Translations under genes and position numbers: made by a program
Shown here: piece after piece, positions 39,752 through 52,012 of the stretch
How positions within the stretch are numbered: the first letter of the stretch is position 1
How the letters are laid out: the number at the start of each line of letters is the position of its first letter
DNA from: Gammaproteobacteria bacterium
GTDB lineage: Bacteria > Pseudomonadota > Gammaproteobacteria > Steroidobacterales > Steroidobacteraceae
DNA length: 64,000 nucleotides
NCBI GenBank assembly: GCA_027366635.1
Contig: DAHXNE010000012.1
Span: 48,387-112,386, forward strand
Direction: 5' to 3'
Notes under the pieces: generated by a model
Seen by the model: only the letters and a program-made list of their open reading frames with translations
Told to the model about the DNA's origin: nothing
Databases searched by the model: none

Positions 39752-40669
39752 ATGAAGCATCTCAGGATCATCTGTCTCGGCCTCGCCGTACTTGCCTTGA
39801 CCGCCTGCCATCAGGCGCCGACGAGCAGCGCCTCCACGACGGCGGTGGCTTCGGTCAACGGCGTGCCCATCACACAGCAGTTCTATGACAACTACATCAA
39901 GATGATGTCCGGCGGTCGCACCGCCGCCGACCTCACCCCGAGCCAGCGCGCCGCTGTGCTCAACATCCTGATCCGTGCGCAAGCCGTGGCGCAGCACGCC
40001 GCGAAGATCGGGCTCACCAAGAAGCCGCACACGCAGGCGATGCTGGAGCTGGCGCGTCTGAACATCCTCGAGCAGGCGCTTTCGGACCACTTCCTGGCGA
40101 AGCACACGCCCACGGAAGCGCAGTTGCACGCGGACTACACGCAGCAGCTCGCCCACTTCCCGAAGCTGGAGTACCACGCGCGACACATATTGGTAAAAAC
40201 CAAGGCTGAGGCCGAGAAGATCATCCAAGACCTGGATCGCGACCATGGCCGCAATTTCGCCGCGCTCGCCCGCGCCTACTCCATCGACCCATCGAAGGCG
40301 GACGGCGGTAACCTGGGCTGGTTCCCCCTGAACGGCATGGTTCCGCACTTTTCCGCAGCGGTCGCCAAGCTCAAGGTGGGGCAGATCACCCAGACACCGG
40401 TTCACACCCGATATGGGTGGCACGTCATCCAGCTGCTCGGCACTCGGCCGATGAAGGCACCCAGCTTTGCGGAGGTCAAGACGAAGCTGAGGGAGGACGT
40501 GGAGAACAAGCAGTTCCTCACGTACGCCAACTCGCTGACCAAGACGGCGAAGGTCGAGACCTATCTCGACCCGAAGACCAACAAACTGACCTCGGGTGTC
40601 GCGGGCGCGCCGGCCATGCCGACGCCGAGCGCCCCTGCGGGCGCTACCGCCCCCGCCACGGGCGGCTGA
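39752..40669 (+). CDS. Parvulin-type peptidyl-prolyl isomerase lipoprotein
   Basis: A 305-residue periplasmic folding catalyst. The signal peptide ends in a lipobox (LALTACH; Cys near residue 19), so the protein should be membrane-anchored. A SurA/PrsA-like helical N-domain (about 30-135) is followed by one parvulin domain (about 143-240: YHARHILVKTKAEAEKII, GGNLGWFPLNGMVPHFSAAV, RYGWHVIQLLG). The tail is Ala/Pro/Thr-rich. It is closest to PpiC/PrsA-like family members; its clients are unknown. Confidence 0.9.
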   Translation: MKHLRIICLGLAVLALTACHQAPTSSASTTAVASVNGVPITQQFYDNYIKMMSGGRTAADLTPSQRAAVLNILIRAQAVAQHAAKIGLTKKPHTQAMLELARLNILEQALSDHFLAKHTPTEAQLHADYTQQLAHFPKLEYHARHILVKTKAEAEKIIQDLDRDHGRNFAALARAYSIDPSKADGGNLGWFPLNGMVPHFSAAVAKLKVGQITQTPVHTRYGWHVIQLLGTRPMKAPSFAEVKTKLREDVENKQFLTYANSLTKTAKVETYLDPKTNKLTSGVAGAPAMPTPSAPAGATAPATGG

Positions 40670-40684
40670 GGCTGGGCCACAATT

Positions 40685-40719
40685 CCCCCCCAGGCCGGGC
40701 GCATGCCGGCCTGGGGGGG
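40685..40719. terminator. Strong bidirectional hairpin between parvulin gene and ligA
   Basis: A perfect 14-base-pair stem (40685-40698 with 40706-40719) and 7-base loop, situated 15 bases after the plus-strand stop and 3 bases after the minus-strand stop. Neither side has a long T-run; the minus side continues GGAATTG. Position between convergent genes makes a shared terminator the natural reading. Confidence 0.75.
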
Positions 40720-40722
40720 CTC

Positions 40723-43694
<2,972 letters not shown>

Positions 43695-43710
43695 GATCAC
43701 ACCTCCGCGC

Positions 43711-46700
43711 TCAGACCGCGGCCAGCCGAACCGCCTCGTCCACATCCACGGCCACGAGCCGCGAGACTCCGGCCTCGTGCATGGTGACGCCGATCAGCTG
43801 CGCAGCAAGCTCCATGGTCGTCTTGTTGTGCGTGATGAATATGAACTGCACGCGCTGCGACATCTCGCGCACGATGTCACAGAAACGCCCGATGTTGTAC
43901 TCATCGAGCGGCGCGTCTACCTCGTCGAGCAAGCAGAAGGGCGCCGGATTGAGCTCGAAGATCGAGAACACCAGCGCCACCGCGGTCAGAGCCTTCTCGC
44001 CGCCAGAGAGCTGATGAATGGTGCTGTTCTTCTTGCCCGGCGGCCGGGCCATCACGGCCACGCCAGCGTCCAGCACGTCGTCTCCGACCAGCTCGAGGTA
44101 CGCGTGCCCGCCGCCGAAGAGCCGCGGGAACTTCTCCTTCATGCCGGCGTTGATCTTCTCGAAGGTATCCTCGAAGCGGCTGCGCGTCTCCTTGTCGATA
44201 CGATGCATCGCCTCCTCGAGCGTCTCGAGCGCGCTGGTAAGATCAGCGAACTGCCGATCGAGGTATTCCTTGCGCTCGGTCTGCTCGGTGAGCTCACTGA
44301 TTGCTGCGAGATTCACCTGCCCGAGCTTCTCGATGCCGGCGCGGATACCGCCGAGCCGCTCCTCCCACACCGGAACACTGGCTTCAGCGGCGATCTCGCC
44401 CTGCACCGTCGCGAGCGTAAAGCCCGTGGTGGTGAATTGCTCGAAGAGCGACTCGCGCCGCACACGGTTCTCCTGGGCCGCCAGACGGGCCGCATCCATC
44501 GCTTCGCGCGCCTCCCCGACGCGCCGCTCCGCTTCGACGCGTTGAACCTCAAGCGTACGCAGCGCGGTGTCGACTTCCTCGAGGGTCGCACGCGCGGCCG
44601 CCAGCTCGCTCTCGATGCTCAACCGCTGCGCGAGCGTACCGTTCAAGCGCGCCTCCAGCTCGAGGATCGGCCCATCGCCCCCGGCAAGCTCCGCCTCGAG
44701 CTCTGTGCGGCGCTGCTCGAGCTGTGCACGCTGGTCGGCCATGCGCGCCAGTCCGCTCACCGCGGCCCCCTCGGCCGAGCGCCGTGACTCGATGCGGATA
44801 ATCAAGTCGCGCGCGGCCAGCTGAGCTGCTTGCGCTCGCGTGCGCGCTCCGGAGAGCGCCTCGCGTCTCAGTTCGCGCTCCTCCTCCAGCGTATGACGCT
44901 CCGCGTTGAGCTCCGCAAGACGATCGACGCTGGCCTCGAGCGCACCGCGCGCACCGCTGAGCGTCTCGCGAGCCCCGTGCATCTCGCGCGCGAGTTCCGC
45001 GCTTTCCTCATCGATGCGCGCGCGCCGTGCGCGGGTGTGCTCGACGCGCGTGCGAGCCGCCTGCAACTGCCCGGAAAGCTCGGCATGGCGGCGCTGCGCC
45101 GCCTGGATCTGGCCCTGCACGGTCTCTCGCTCCGCTTCGGCCTGCGCGAGCCGCCCGCGCACCTCATCCAATTGAGACTCGGCCTCACGCACGAGCGCCT
45201 CACAGCGTTCCGCATCCGCGCGCATGGTCTTGAGCCGCTGCTCACGCTCGATAATGCCCGCGTGCGGATCGACGCCGCGACTGACACGCAGCCAATGCCG
45301 GCCGAGCCATTCGCCGCCACGCGTGATAACCGACTCGTGCGCGCCGAGCGCGCTGCGCAGGCTCAGTGCCTCGGTGAGCGACTCCGCGGTACGCACTCCC
45401 GCCAGCGACTCGGCCGCGGCGGCGGACCCCGCAACCTTGTGGGCCAGGGCGCGGGTATCCGCGGCGGCCGCGGCGGGCTCGGCTCGACCCGTCTCCTGCA
45501 CCAGCATCAGCCGGCCCTGGGTCAGCGACTCGAGCGAATCGGCGAACGCATCGAGCCCCTCGACGCACACGGCCTCCAGATAGTCGCCGAGTGCGGTCTC
45601 GACGGCCCGCTCCCATCCGGACTCGACCTCAATCCGCTCGGCGAGGCGGGCTCGACCGGTGAGCCCTGCGCCGCCGAGCCACTCGCTCACTTGGCCGGCG
45701 CTGCTGCTGAGGGCGGCGCGCTGTACTGCCTCGAGCGAGGTACATTCGGCCCGCGCCCGCTCTCGCTGCGTCCGGGCGGCTTCCAGGGCTCGCTCAGCCT
45801 CGAGCTGCGCAGTGCGCGCACTCTGCACCCGCTCCAGCGCCGCGATCCGCTGCTCGGCGAGCGTCTGATTCGCCGCGCGCGCAACACTTTCCTGTTCGTC
45901 GAGCAGCGCCAGCTGCTCGCTCGAATCCTGCGCACCGAGCGCCTCGCGCTCGAGCGCGAGGCGCTCGCTCTGCGCCGTGAAACGACGCAGCTGATTCTCC
46001 AGCTGCTCGATGCGCGCGCGCTCCACCTGCGCGGTGCGATCGGCCGCCGCAAGCGCCTCGTTGAGGCGCTCCCAGCGTTCCTGCCATGCAGCGAGTTCCC
46101 GCTCGCTCGCCGCGAGCGCCTCGCCGGCCAAATGCTCGCTCCCCTGCGCGGCTTCCAGTTGCGGCGCGCTCTGCTCGAGCTCGCTGCGCACCGCGGCGAG
46201 CGCCTGGGTCTCGCGCTCGATGTGCCCGGCCAACTGAGCGAGGCTGGCGCCGCACTGCTGCAGATCCGAGCGCTGCCGCTCGCGCAGCGCTCGAGTGTGC
46301 TGAATCGATTGCTCGAGCTGGGAAATTTCGGCGCCCAGCGCGTAGTGACGTCCCTGGACATGCGCAAGCTGATCGCCCGACTCTCGGTGCCGCTCGCGCG
46401 CCCGCTCGATAGCCGCCTCCGCGGCGCGCTGATCGGCAAGCGCCGACTGCATCGCAAGCTCGCGCTCGCGCGTCACGCTATCGTGCGCTTCAGCGCCGTT
46501 GTCGAGTTCGCGCATGCGCAGTGCCAGCAATTCCGCGAACGCGCGCCGCTCCTGCTCCTGCAGAGCCTGATAGCGGCGGGCGGTGGCCGCTTGGCGCTGC
46601 AGGTGGCGGATCTGCTTCTCGACTTCCTCGCGCACATCCTGAAGGCGCTCGAGGTTCTCGCGCGTTTCCGCGATGCGGCTCTCGGTCTCGCGTCGACGCT

Positions 46701-47223
46701 CCTTGTAGCGGGAAATGCCGGCGGCCTCCTCCACGAACGCGCGCATATCTTCGGTCTTCGCCTCGATGATGCGCGAGATGGTCCCCTGCTCGATGATCGC
46801 GTAGCTGCGCGAGCCGAGACCGGTGCCGAGGAACAGGTTGGTGATGTCCTTGCGCCGGCAGCGCGCACCGTTGATGTAATAGCCGGACGAGCCGTCACGC
46901 GAGACCTGGCGCCTGAGCGAGATCTCGTTGTAGCTGGCATAGGCGCCGCCGACCTGGCCATCGGAGTTGTCGAAGACCAGCTCCACGGAGGCCGTGCCGA
47001 CTGGCTTGCGCGCCGAGGAGCCGTTGAAAATCACATCGGCCATGTTGTCGCCGCGCAGATGCTTGGCGGACAACTCCCCCATCACCCAGCGCACCGCATC
47101 GATGACGTTCGACTTGCCGCAACCGTTCGGACCGACCACGCCGGTAAGACTGCTCGGGAAGCTGATTTGAGTGGGATCGACGAAGGACTTGAAACCGGCG
47201 AGCTTAATCTTGGTCAGCCGCAT
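43711..47223 (-). CDS. smc: Chromosome partition protein SMC
   Basis: A 1170-residue condensin ATPase. Walker A is GPNGCGKSNVIDAVRWVMGE at residues 32-51. Two coiled-coil arms (about 170-500 and 660-1010) flank a hinge (about 505-650, with LEAVCVEGLDAFADSLESL). The C-terminal head has signature LSGGEKALTAVALVFSIF and Walker B FCLLDEVDAPLD. With scpA and scpB also here, the cell has the SMC-ScpAB complex rather than, or in addition to, MukBEF. Confidence 0.97.
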   Translation of the reverse strand: MRLTKIKLAGFKSFVDPTQISFPSSLTGVVGPNGCGKSNVIDAVRWVMGELSAKHLRGDNMADVIFNGSSARKPVGTASVELVFDNSDGQVGGAYASYNEISLRRQVSRDGSSGYYINGARCRRKDITNLFLGTGLGSRSYAIIEQGTISRIIEAKTEDMRAFVEEAAGISRYKERRRETESRIAETRENLERLQDVREEVEKQIRHLQRQAATARRYQALQEQERRAFAELLALRMRELDNGAEAHDSVTRERELAMQSALADQRAAEAAIERARERHRESGDQLAHVQGRHYALGAEISQLEQSIQHTRALRERQRSDLQQCGASLAQLAGHIERETQALAAVRSELEQSAPQLEAAQGSEHLAGEALAASERELAAWQERWERLNEALAAADRTAQVERARIEQLENQLRRFTAQSERLALEREALGAQDSSEQLALLDEQESVARAANQTLAEQRIAALERVQSARTAQLEAERALEAARTQRERARAECTSLEAVQRAALSSSAGQVSEWLGGAGLTGRARLAERIEVESGWERAVETALGDYLEAVCVEGLDAFADSLESLTQGRLMLVQETGRAEPAAAAADTRALAHKVAGSAAAAESLAGVRTAESLTEALSLRSALGAHESVITRGGEWLGRHWLRVSRGVDPHAGIIEREQRLKTMRADAERCEALVREAESQLDEVRGRLAQAEAERETVQGQIQAAQRRHAELSGQLQAARTRVEHTRARRARIDEESAELAREMHGARETLSGARGALEASVDRLAELNAERHTLEEERELRREALSGARTRAQAAQLAARDLIIRIESRRSAEGAAVSGLARMADQRAQLEQRRTELEAELAGGDGPILELEARLNGTLAQRLSIESELAAARATLEEVDTALRTLEVQRVEAERRVGEAREAMDAARLAAQENRVRRESLFEQFTTTGFTLATVQGEIAAEASVPVWEERLGGIRAGIEKLGQVNLAAISELTEQTERKEYLDRQFADLTSALETLEEAMHRIDKETRSRFEDTFEKINAGMKEKFPRLFGGGHAYLELVGDDVLDAGVAVMARPPGKKNSTIHQLSGGEKALTAVALVFSIFELNPAPFCLLDEVDAPLDEYNIGRFCDIVREMSQRVQFIFITHNKTTMELAAQLIGVTMHEAGVSRLVAVDVDEAVRLAAV

Positions 47224-47292
47224 CTGCGCAATCTTCCGTTCTCTGTCTGAATGGCCGCCGCAGCGAGGCCGGCTAGTGTAGAGTAATTATCC

Positions 47293-47670
47293 ATGCCCTC
47301 ACAGCCTGCGCACACCGTCGAAACTTTCTCCAATCCGGCGCCCCAGGCGGATTACACCATCCGCATGCGGATTCCGGAATTCACCTGCCTGTGCCCGCTC
47401 ACTGGACAACCGGACTTTGCCACACTCGTGCTCGCCTACGTGCCCGATCGGCGCTGCGTGGAGCTGAAATCCCTGAAGCTCTACATCTGGTCGTTCCGCG
47501 ACCGGGGCGTCTTTCATGAGGCCCTCACCAATGAGATCGCCGACCACCTTGCCGAGGCGCTGAACCCCCGGTACCTGCGCCTCGAGGCGCGCTTCAAGGT
47601 GCGTGGCGGCATCACCACATCCGTCGTCGTCGAGCGCCGCCAGAGCGGCTGGGCCGGCTCGGTTCCATGA
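47293..47670 (+). CDS. queF: NADPH-dependent 7-cyano-7-deazaguanine reductase, short type
   Basis: A 125-residue T-fold enzyme reducing preQ0 to preQ1 in queuosine synthesis. It shows the catalytic Cys segment [18 protein letters not shown] and the substrate-binding [15 protein letters not shown] motif with its Glu. This is the unimodular YkvM-like form, about half the size of the E. coli enzyme. It diverges from smc across 69 bases. Confidence 0.94.
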   Translation: MPSQPAHTVETFSNPAPQADYTIRMRIPEFTCLCPLTGQPDFATLVLAYVPDRRCVELKSLKLYIWSFRDRGVFHEALTNEIADHLAEALNPRYLRLEARFKVRGGITTSVVVERRQSGWAGSVP

Positions 47671-47690
47671 TCTGGCTCCGCCACCGCCCC

Positions 47691-47718
47691 TGTACAGCCG
47701 CAGGTGCGCCGGTATAAT
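47691..47718 (+). promoter_or_regulatory. Candidate sigma70 promoter of dksA
   Basis: A perfect TATAAT (47713-47718) with a TGTACA hexamer 16 bases upstream (47691-47696), four of six matches to the -35 consensus. It lies 39 bases before the dksA ATG, just after the queF stop. Confidence 0.65.
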
Positions 47719-47756
47719 CCCGCGTCCCGCCACAAGCCCATGTGTAGGAGCGATTG

Positions 47757-48515
47757 ATGTCGGCCAAGAAGCCCGCGCCGAAAGCCGCGAAGGGTAAGAA
47801 GGCCGCGCCCGCGAAGGCGGCTGCGAAGAAAACCGCGGCAGTCAAGCGGCCGCCCGCCCGCAAAGCCACCACCCGCGCGCCTGTGCACAAGCCAGGACCG
47901 GGCCGCGCGGCGAGTACGCACGCCCCGGGCGGCTCGGCAGCCGAGCAAGCGCATAAATCAGCGGTCCGGCAGGCTGTGGAAGCGGCCAAGACGCTGCCGC
48001 AGGATGCCCCTCCAGTACACTCTCAAATGCCGAGCACGATGGACACGGATGAGGTCGAAGCGGTCGAACCCGGAAGCCTGCTCGCGGGCCCGCGCAACGT
48101 TCAGCCGTATATTCCCAGGCGCGGCGAGCAGTACATGAGCCAGACCCAGCTCGAGCACTTCCGCAACATCCTCAATGGCTGGAAGCGCGATCTGATGGTC
48201 GAGGTCGATCGGACGGTCTCGCACATGAAGGACGAAGCCGCCAATTTCCCGGACCCCTCGGACCGAGCCACGCAGGAAGAGGAGTTCAGCCTGGAGCTGC
48301 GCACCCGCGACCGAGAGCGCAAGTTGATCCGCAAGATCGACGAGGCGCTCAAGCGCATCGACGACGGCTCGTACGGCTATTGCCTGGAAACGGGCGAGGA
48401 AATCGGCATCAAGCGCCTGGAGGCGCGACCGGTGGCAACGCTCAGCATCGAGGCGCAGGAACGGCGCGAGCGGCGCGAGAAGCAGTACGGCGACCGCGAC
48501 GACCGCTACCGATAA
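47757..48515 (+). CDS. dksA: RNA polymerase-binding factor DksA, zinc-site-depleted variant with basic extension
   Basis: A 252-residue transcription factor that works with ppGpp in the secondary channel of RNA polymerase. The first 55-60 residues are Lys/Ala/Pro-rich and resemble a histone tail; the core starts near residue 115. The coiled-coil finger is intact (LELRTRDRERKLIRKIDEALKRIDDG). The globular domain has lost three of the four zinc-binding Cys: the CxxC-X17-CxxC pattern is C209-L-E-T, 17 residues, S230-I-E-A. This resembles the DksA2-like or alphaproteobacterial forms that fold without zinc. The ATG at 47757 has AGGAG six bases upstream. Confidence 0.92.
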   Translation: MSAKKPAPKAAKGKKAAPAKAAAKKTAAVKRPPARKATTRAPVHKPGPGRAASTHAPGGSAAEQAHKSAVRQAVEAAKTLPQDAPPVHSQMPSTMDTDEVEAVEPGSLLAGPRNVQPYIPRRGEQYMSQTQLEHFRNILNGWKRDLMVEVDRTVSHMKDEAANFPDPSDRATQEEEFSLELRTRDRERKLIRKIDEALKRIDDGSYGYCLETGEEIGIKRLEARPVATLSIEAQERRERREKQYGDRDDRYR

Positions 48516-48576
48516 TCGGCTTGCGGCAAGCGCCTCCGGGTACACGGGGCGCTTTGCACCCTCTCCCACCGGCGCG

Positions 48577-49419
48577 TTGCACCTGGGCTCGCTTCTGGCC
48601 GCCAGCGCGAGCTTTCTCGATGCCCGCAGCCACGGCGGTCGTTGGCTCGTGCGGATGGAGGATCTCGATCCGCGTAGCATTCCGGGCTGCGCCGCGCAGC
48701 TGCTGGAAACCCTCGAAGCCTTTGCGCTGCACTGGGACGGCGCGGTCGAATACCAGAGCCGTCGCACGGCGCACTACCAGGCCGCTCTGGATCGCCTGCG
48801 CGCCGCCGGAGTCACGTTCGAGTGCAGCTGCTCGCGCGGGCAGCTCGCGCACGCCGGAGCGTCGGCCAGCCGCTATCCGGGCACATGCCGCTCAGGTCCG
48901 CGCCGTCCAGGACCGACGGCCACGCGAGTCCGTATCGACGAGCAGCGCGCGATCACCTTCGAAGACCGCTTTCAGGGTCCCTGCACCTGCTTGCCCAGCA
49001 GCCTCGGGGACGTCATCGTGCGCCGCCGCGACGGTGTGTTCGCTTACCAGCTCGCGGTGGTCGTGGACGATGCCCTACAGGGCGTGACGGACGTGGTACG
49101 CGGGGCCGATTTGCTCGCCAGCACCGGCTGGCAGATCCTGCTGCAGGAGGCCCTGGATCTGCCGCGGCCACGCTATGCGCACCTGCCGCTGGTCACCGAG
49201 CCCGGCGGGGCGAAGCTCGCCAAATCGCGACGTTCCGTGGCGCTGCAGTCGGCGCGCGCCGGTGCGCAGTTGCATCAGATCTTGCGGCTGCTCGATCAGA
49301 GGCCACCGCTCGCGCTCGCTCGTGCACCGGCGCACGAGGTGCTCGCCTGGGCCGTCGCGCACTGGAACCCGGCCACCTTCCGCGGCGTGCGCACCGTCGC
49401 GCTCAGCAGCACGGAATGA
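48577..49419 (+). CDS. gluQ: Glutamyl-Q tRNA(Asp) synthetase (start uncertain)
   Basis: Attaches glutamate to queuosine in tRNA(Asp); it often follows dksA, as here. The sequence has VRMEDLDPRS, a four-ligand zinc site (CSCSRGQL...Y...C), a KLAKSRRS motif in place of KMSKS, and no anticodon-binding domain. Codons for the family's N-terminal GRFAPSPTG motif lie in frame from 48547. However, no ATG, GTG or TTG lies upstream in that frame for at least 180 bases. The TTG at 48577 is the first usual start codon but would cut off this active-site motif. A TTG at 48521 is in a different frame. Confidence 0.85.
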   Translation: MHLGSLLAASASFLDARSHGGRWLVRMEDLDPRSIPGCAAQLLETLEAFALHWDGAVEYQSRRTAHYQAALDRLRAAGVTFECSCSRGQLAHAGASASRYPGTCRSGPRRPGPTATRVRIDEQRAITFEDRFQGPCTCLPSSLGDVIVRRRDGVFAYQLAVVVDDALQGVTDVVRGADLLASTGWQILLQEALDLPRPRYAHLPLVTEPGGAKLAKSRRSVALQSARAGAQLHQILRLLDQRPPLALARAPAHEVLAWAVAHWNPATFRGVRTVALSSTE

Positions 49420-49496
49420 GCTCTTGCGGCACATGAGCGCCCGCCGCCGGGGCTCGCCTTGCGGACGAACCCCAGCGATGCGCTCACGTCACGCGA

Positions 49497-51581
49497 TCAG
49501 GCCGCGTCGACGTCGCGCATCGAGAGGCGAATACGGCCCTGACGATCAACCTCGAGCACCTTCACGCGGATCACATCGCCTTCCTTGAGTTTGTCGCTGA
49601 CCCGCTCGACCCGCTCGTTGGAGATCTGCGAGATGTGCACCAAGCCGTCGCGGCCCGGCAGGATGGTGACGAATGCGCCGAAATCCATCAGCCGCACCAC
49701 CTTGCCCTCGTAAATCTGGCCGACCTCGACATCCGCGGTGATCAGCTCGATGCGCCGCTGCGCCTCGCGCCCAGCGGTGCCGTTGACGGAGGCGATCTTG
49801 ACCGTGCCGTCGTTCTCGATGTCGATGGTGGTACCGGTCTCCTCGGTGATCTGGCGGATCACTGCACCGCCCTTGCCGATGACGTCGCGGATCTTCTCCG
49901 GATCGATCTTCAGCGTGATGATCGACGGCGCCCATTCCGACATGTTGGACCGGGGCGCGCTGATGACCTTGTTCATCTCCCCGAGGATGTGCAGCCGGCC
50001 GGCGCGCGCCTGCTCGAGCGCCACCTTCATGATCTCGGGTGTCACGCCCTCGACTTTGATATCCATCTGCAGGGCGGTGACGCCCCCTTCCGTGCCCGCA
50101 ACCTTGAAATCCATGTCGCCCAGATGATCCTCGTCACCGAGGATGTCGGTCAGAACCTTGTACCGAGAGCCCTCCAGGACCAAGCCCATGGCCACACCGG
50201 CTACCGGCGACTTGATCGGCACCCCGGCGTCCATCAGCGACAGCGAGGCACCGCATACCGTGGCCATGGAACTCGAGCCGTTCGACTCCAGGATCTCCGA
50301 GACAACGCGGATCACGTACGGGAACGACATCATGTTCGGCATCACCGCATTCACGCCGCGGCGAGCGAGATTGCCGTGACCGATCTCCCGGCGCTTGGGC
50401 GATCCCATCATCCCGGTCTCGCCCACCGAGAAGGGCGGGAAGTTGTAATGGAGCATGAACGGCTCGCGGCGCTCCCCCTCGAGCGCATCGATGATCTGCG
50501 CATCGCGAGTGGTTCCGAGCGTGGTGGCCACCATCGCCTGGGTCTCACCGCGCGTGAACAGCGCCGAGCCGTGCGTGCGGGGCAGCACACCGACCTTGAC
50601 GGTGATCGGCCGCACGGTCTGGCAATCACGCCCGTCGATGCGCGGCTCGCCATTGAGGATCCGCTGCCGGACGATGTCGCTTTCCAGCTTGAACAGCGCC
50701 GCATCGACCTGCTCGCCGCTCCACCGGGCCGCCTCACCGCTGGCGAGCGCCTCGATGGTCTCGGCCTTGATCTGCCCGATGCGCGTATAGCGCTGCTGCT
50801 TCTCGGTGATGGTATAGGCTTGAGCGAGCGGCGCGCGCGCCTTGCCGGCCACCGCGCCGGCCAGTTCGGCGTTCTGCGCGGGAGCCTCCCAGTTCCAGCG
50901 TGGCTTGCCGGCCTCGCGCACCAAGGCGTGAATCGCGGCGATGGCGCTCTGCATCTGCTGGTGTCCGAAGACCACCGCGCCCAGCATGACGTCTTCAGAC
51001 AGGCACTTGGCCTCCGATTCCACCATGAGGACGCCGTGCTCGGTACCGGCAACGACCAGGTGAAGCTCGGACTCGAGGAGCTCGGCGGCCGTCGGGTTGA
51101 GCAGGTATTGCCCGTCTTTCCAGCCGACGCGGGCCGCACCGATCGGACCGTTGAACGGGATGCCCGAGAGCGACAGCGCCGCCGAGGCGCCCAGGAGCGC
51201 GGCGATGTCCGGATCGACCTGCGGGTCGAGGGACATCACGGTGGCCACCACCTGCACGTCATTGTAGAAGCCGTCGGGAAACAGCGGGCGGATCGGCCGG
51301 TCGATCAGGCGGCAGGTGAGGGTTTCCTTCTCGCTCGGGCGGCCTTCACGCTTGAAGAAGCCACCCGGAATCCGGCCGGCCGCGTAAGTCTTCTCGACAT
51401 AATTGACGGTCAGTGGAAAGAAATCGCGGCCCGCCTGCGCGCTCTTTTGCGCACACGCGGTCACCAGCACCACCGTATCGCCCATGGAAACACGCACGGC
51501 GCCGTCGGCCTGGCGAGCCAGCTCACCGGTCTCCAATGTGACCGTGTGTGAGCCGTACTGGAATGATTTGCTGACGCTCAA
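49497..51581 (-). CDS. pnp: Polynucleotide phosphorylase
   Basis: A 694-residue 3'-5' exoribonuclease and degradosome partner. It has two RNase PH domains (the first with [34 protein letters not shown]), a helical linker, then a KH domain ([17 protein letters not shown]) and a C-terminal S1 domain ([11 protein letters not shown]). The start appears to be TTG at 51581, with AAGGAG exactly six bases upstream; a TTG at 51587 abuts the Shine-Dalgarno. No ATG is available. The tail is shorter than that of E. coli PNPase. It follows rpsO, the standard arrangement. Confidence 0.96.
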   Translation of the reverse strand: MSVSKSFQYGSHTVTLETGELARQADGAVRVSMGDTVVLVTACAQKSAQAGRDFFPLTVNYVEKTYAAGRIPGGFFKREGRPSEKETLTCRLIDRPIRPLFPDGFYNDVQVVATVMSLDPQVDPDIAALLGASAALSLSGIPFNGPIGAARVGWKDGQYLLNPTAAELLESELHLVVAGTEHGVLMVESEAKCLSEDVMLGAVVFGHQQMQSAIAAIHALVREAGKPRWNWEAPAQNAELAGAVAGKARAPLAQAYTITEKQQRYTRIGQIKAETIEALASGEAARWSGEQVDAALFKLESDIVRQRILNGEPRIDGRDCQTVRPITVKVGVLPRTHGSALFTRGETQAMVATTLGTTRDAQIIDALEGERREPFMLHYNFPPFSVGETGMMGSPKRREIGHGNLARRGVNAVMPNMMSFPYVIRVVSEILESNGSSSMATVCGASLSLMDAGVPIKSPVAGVAMGLVLEGSRYKVLTDILGDEDHLGDMDFKVAGTEGGVTALQMDIKVEGVTPEIMKVALEQARAGRLHILGEMNKVISAPRSNMSEWAPSIITLKIDPEKIRDVIGKGGAVIRQITEETGTTIDIENDGTVKIASVNGTAGREAQRRIELITADVEVGQIYEGKVVRLMDFGAFVTILPGRDGLVHISQISNERVERVSDKLKEGDVIRVKVLEVDRQGRIRLSMRDVDAA

Positions 51582-51639
51582 GGTCAACTCCTTGATGTAA
51601 ATCTAACTTTCGGAGGATGCAACCGACACCCCAAAACAT

Positions 51640-51668
51640 GAAGGGCCGGCTGTAACGCCCGGCCCTTC
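51640..51668 (-). terminator. Terminator/attenuator hairpin between rpsO and pnp
   Basis: A perfect 10-base-pair GC-rich stem (51659-51668 with 51640-51649), 9-base loop, followed on the minus strand by ATGTTTT. It lies 11 bases after the rpsO stop and 58 bases before the pnp start. In E. coli the same interval holds a leaky terminator and the processing site that separates the two messages. Confidence 0.8.
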
Positions 51669-51678
51669 GGGTGGTCGG

Positions 51679-51948
51679 CTATCGGCGCAGCCCCAGGCGC
51701 TCCACGAGCTCCTGGTACGTCTGCGGCTTGGTCGCCTTGAGGTAATCGAGGAGCTTGCGACGCTGATTGACGAGCTTGACCAGCCCGCGACGCGAGGCGT
51801 GATCGCTCTGGTGCGCGCTGAAGTGCTCGCTCAAGCCGTTGATGCGCTCCGACAGCAGCGCGACCTGGACCTCGGCAGATCCCGTATCCGCTGGATCGCG
51901 CTGATATTGCGCCAAAATTCCGCTTTTCTTCTCGCTGGTTAAAGCCAT
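51679..51948 (-). CDS. rpsO: 30S ribosomal protein S15
   Basis: An 89-residue ribosomal protein with the S15 signature: [50 protein letters not shown]. The ATG at 51948 starts the canonical MALTSEKK. In many bacteria S15 represses its own translation by binding a structured leader; the leader here can form a notable hairpin (51960-52012). Confidence 0.97.
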   Translation of the reverse strand: MALTSEKKSGILAQYQRDPADTGSAEVQVALLSERINGLSEHFSAHQSDHASRRGLVKLVNQRRKLLDYLKATKPQTYQELVERLGLRR

Positions 51949-51959
51949 TGCTCGACAAT

Positions 51960-52012
51960 CCCAGGTAGCAGTACCGGTTACCCTTAATAGGAAGCCGGTA
52001 ATTTTACCTGGG
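51960..52012 (-). promoter_or_regulatory. Leader hairpin upstream of rpsO, candidate autoregulatory element
   Basis: An 8-base-pair outer stem (51960-51967 with 52005-52012), a symmetric 4x4 internal loop, a 6-base-pair inner stem (51972-51977 with 51995-52000) and a 17-base loop. It ends 11 bases before the rpsO start codon. The distal arm contains the GGGA that would serve as the weak Shine-Dalgarno, so folding would hide the start site. Confidence 0.55.

Noticed and set aside
44830..47250. 806-codon plus-strand frame opposite smc
   Set aside because: Shadow of smc; Leu/Arg-rich with no recognisable domain, while the minus strand has Walker A, hinge and signature motifs.
49635..51551. 638-codon plus-strand frame opposite pnp
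   Set aside because: Antisense of PNPase; no independent evidence of coding.
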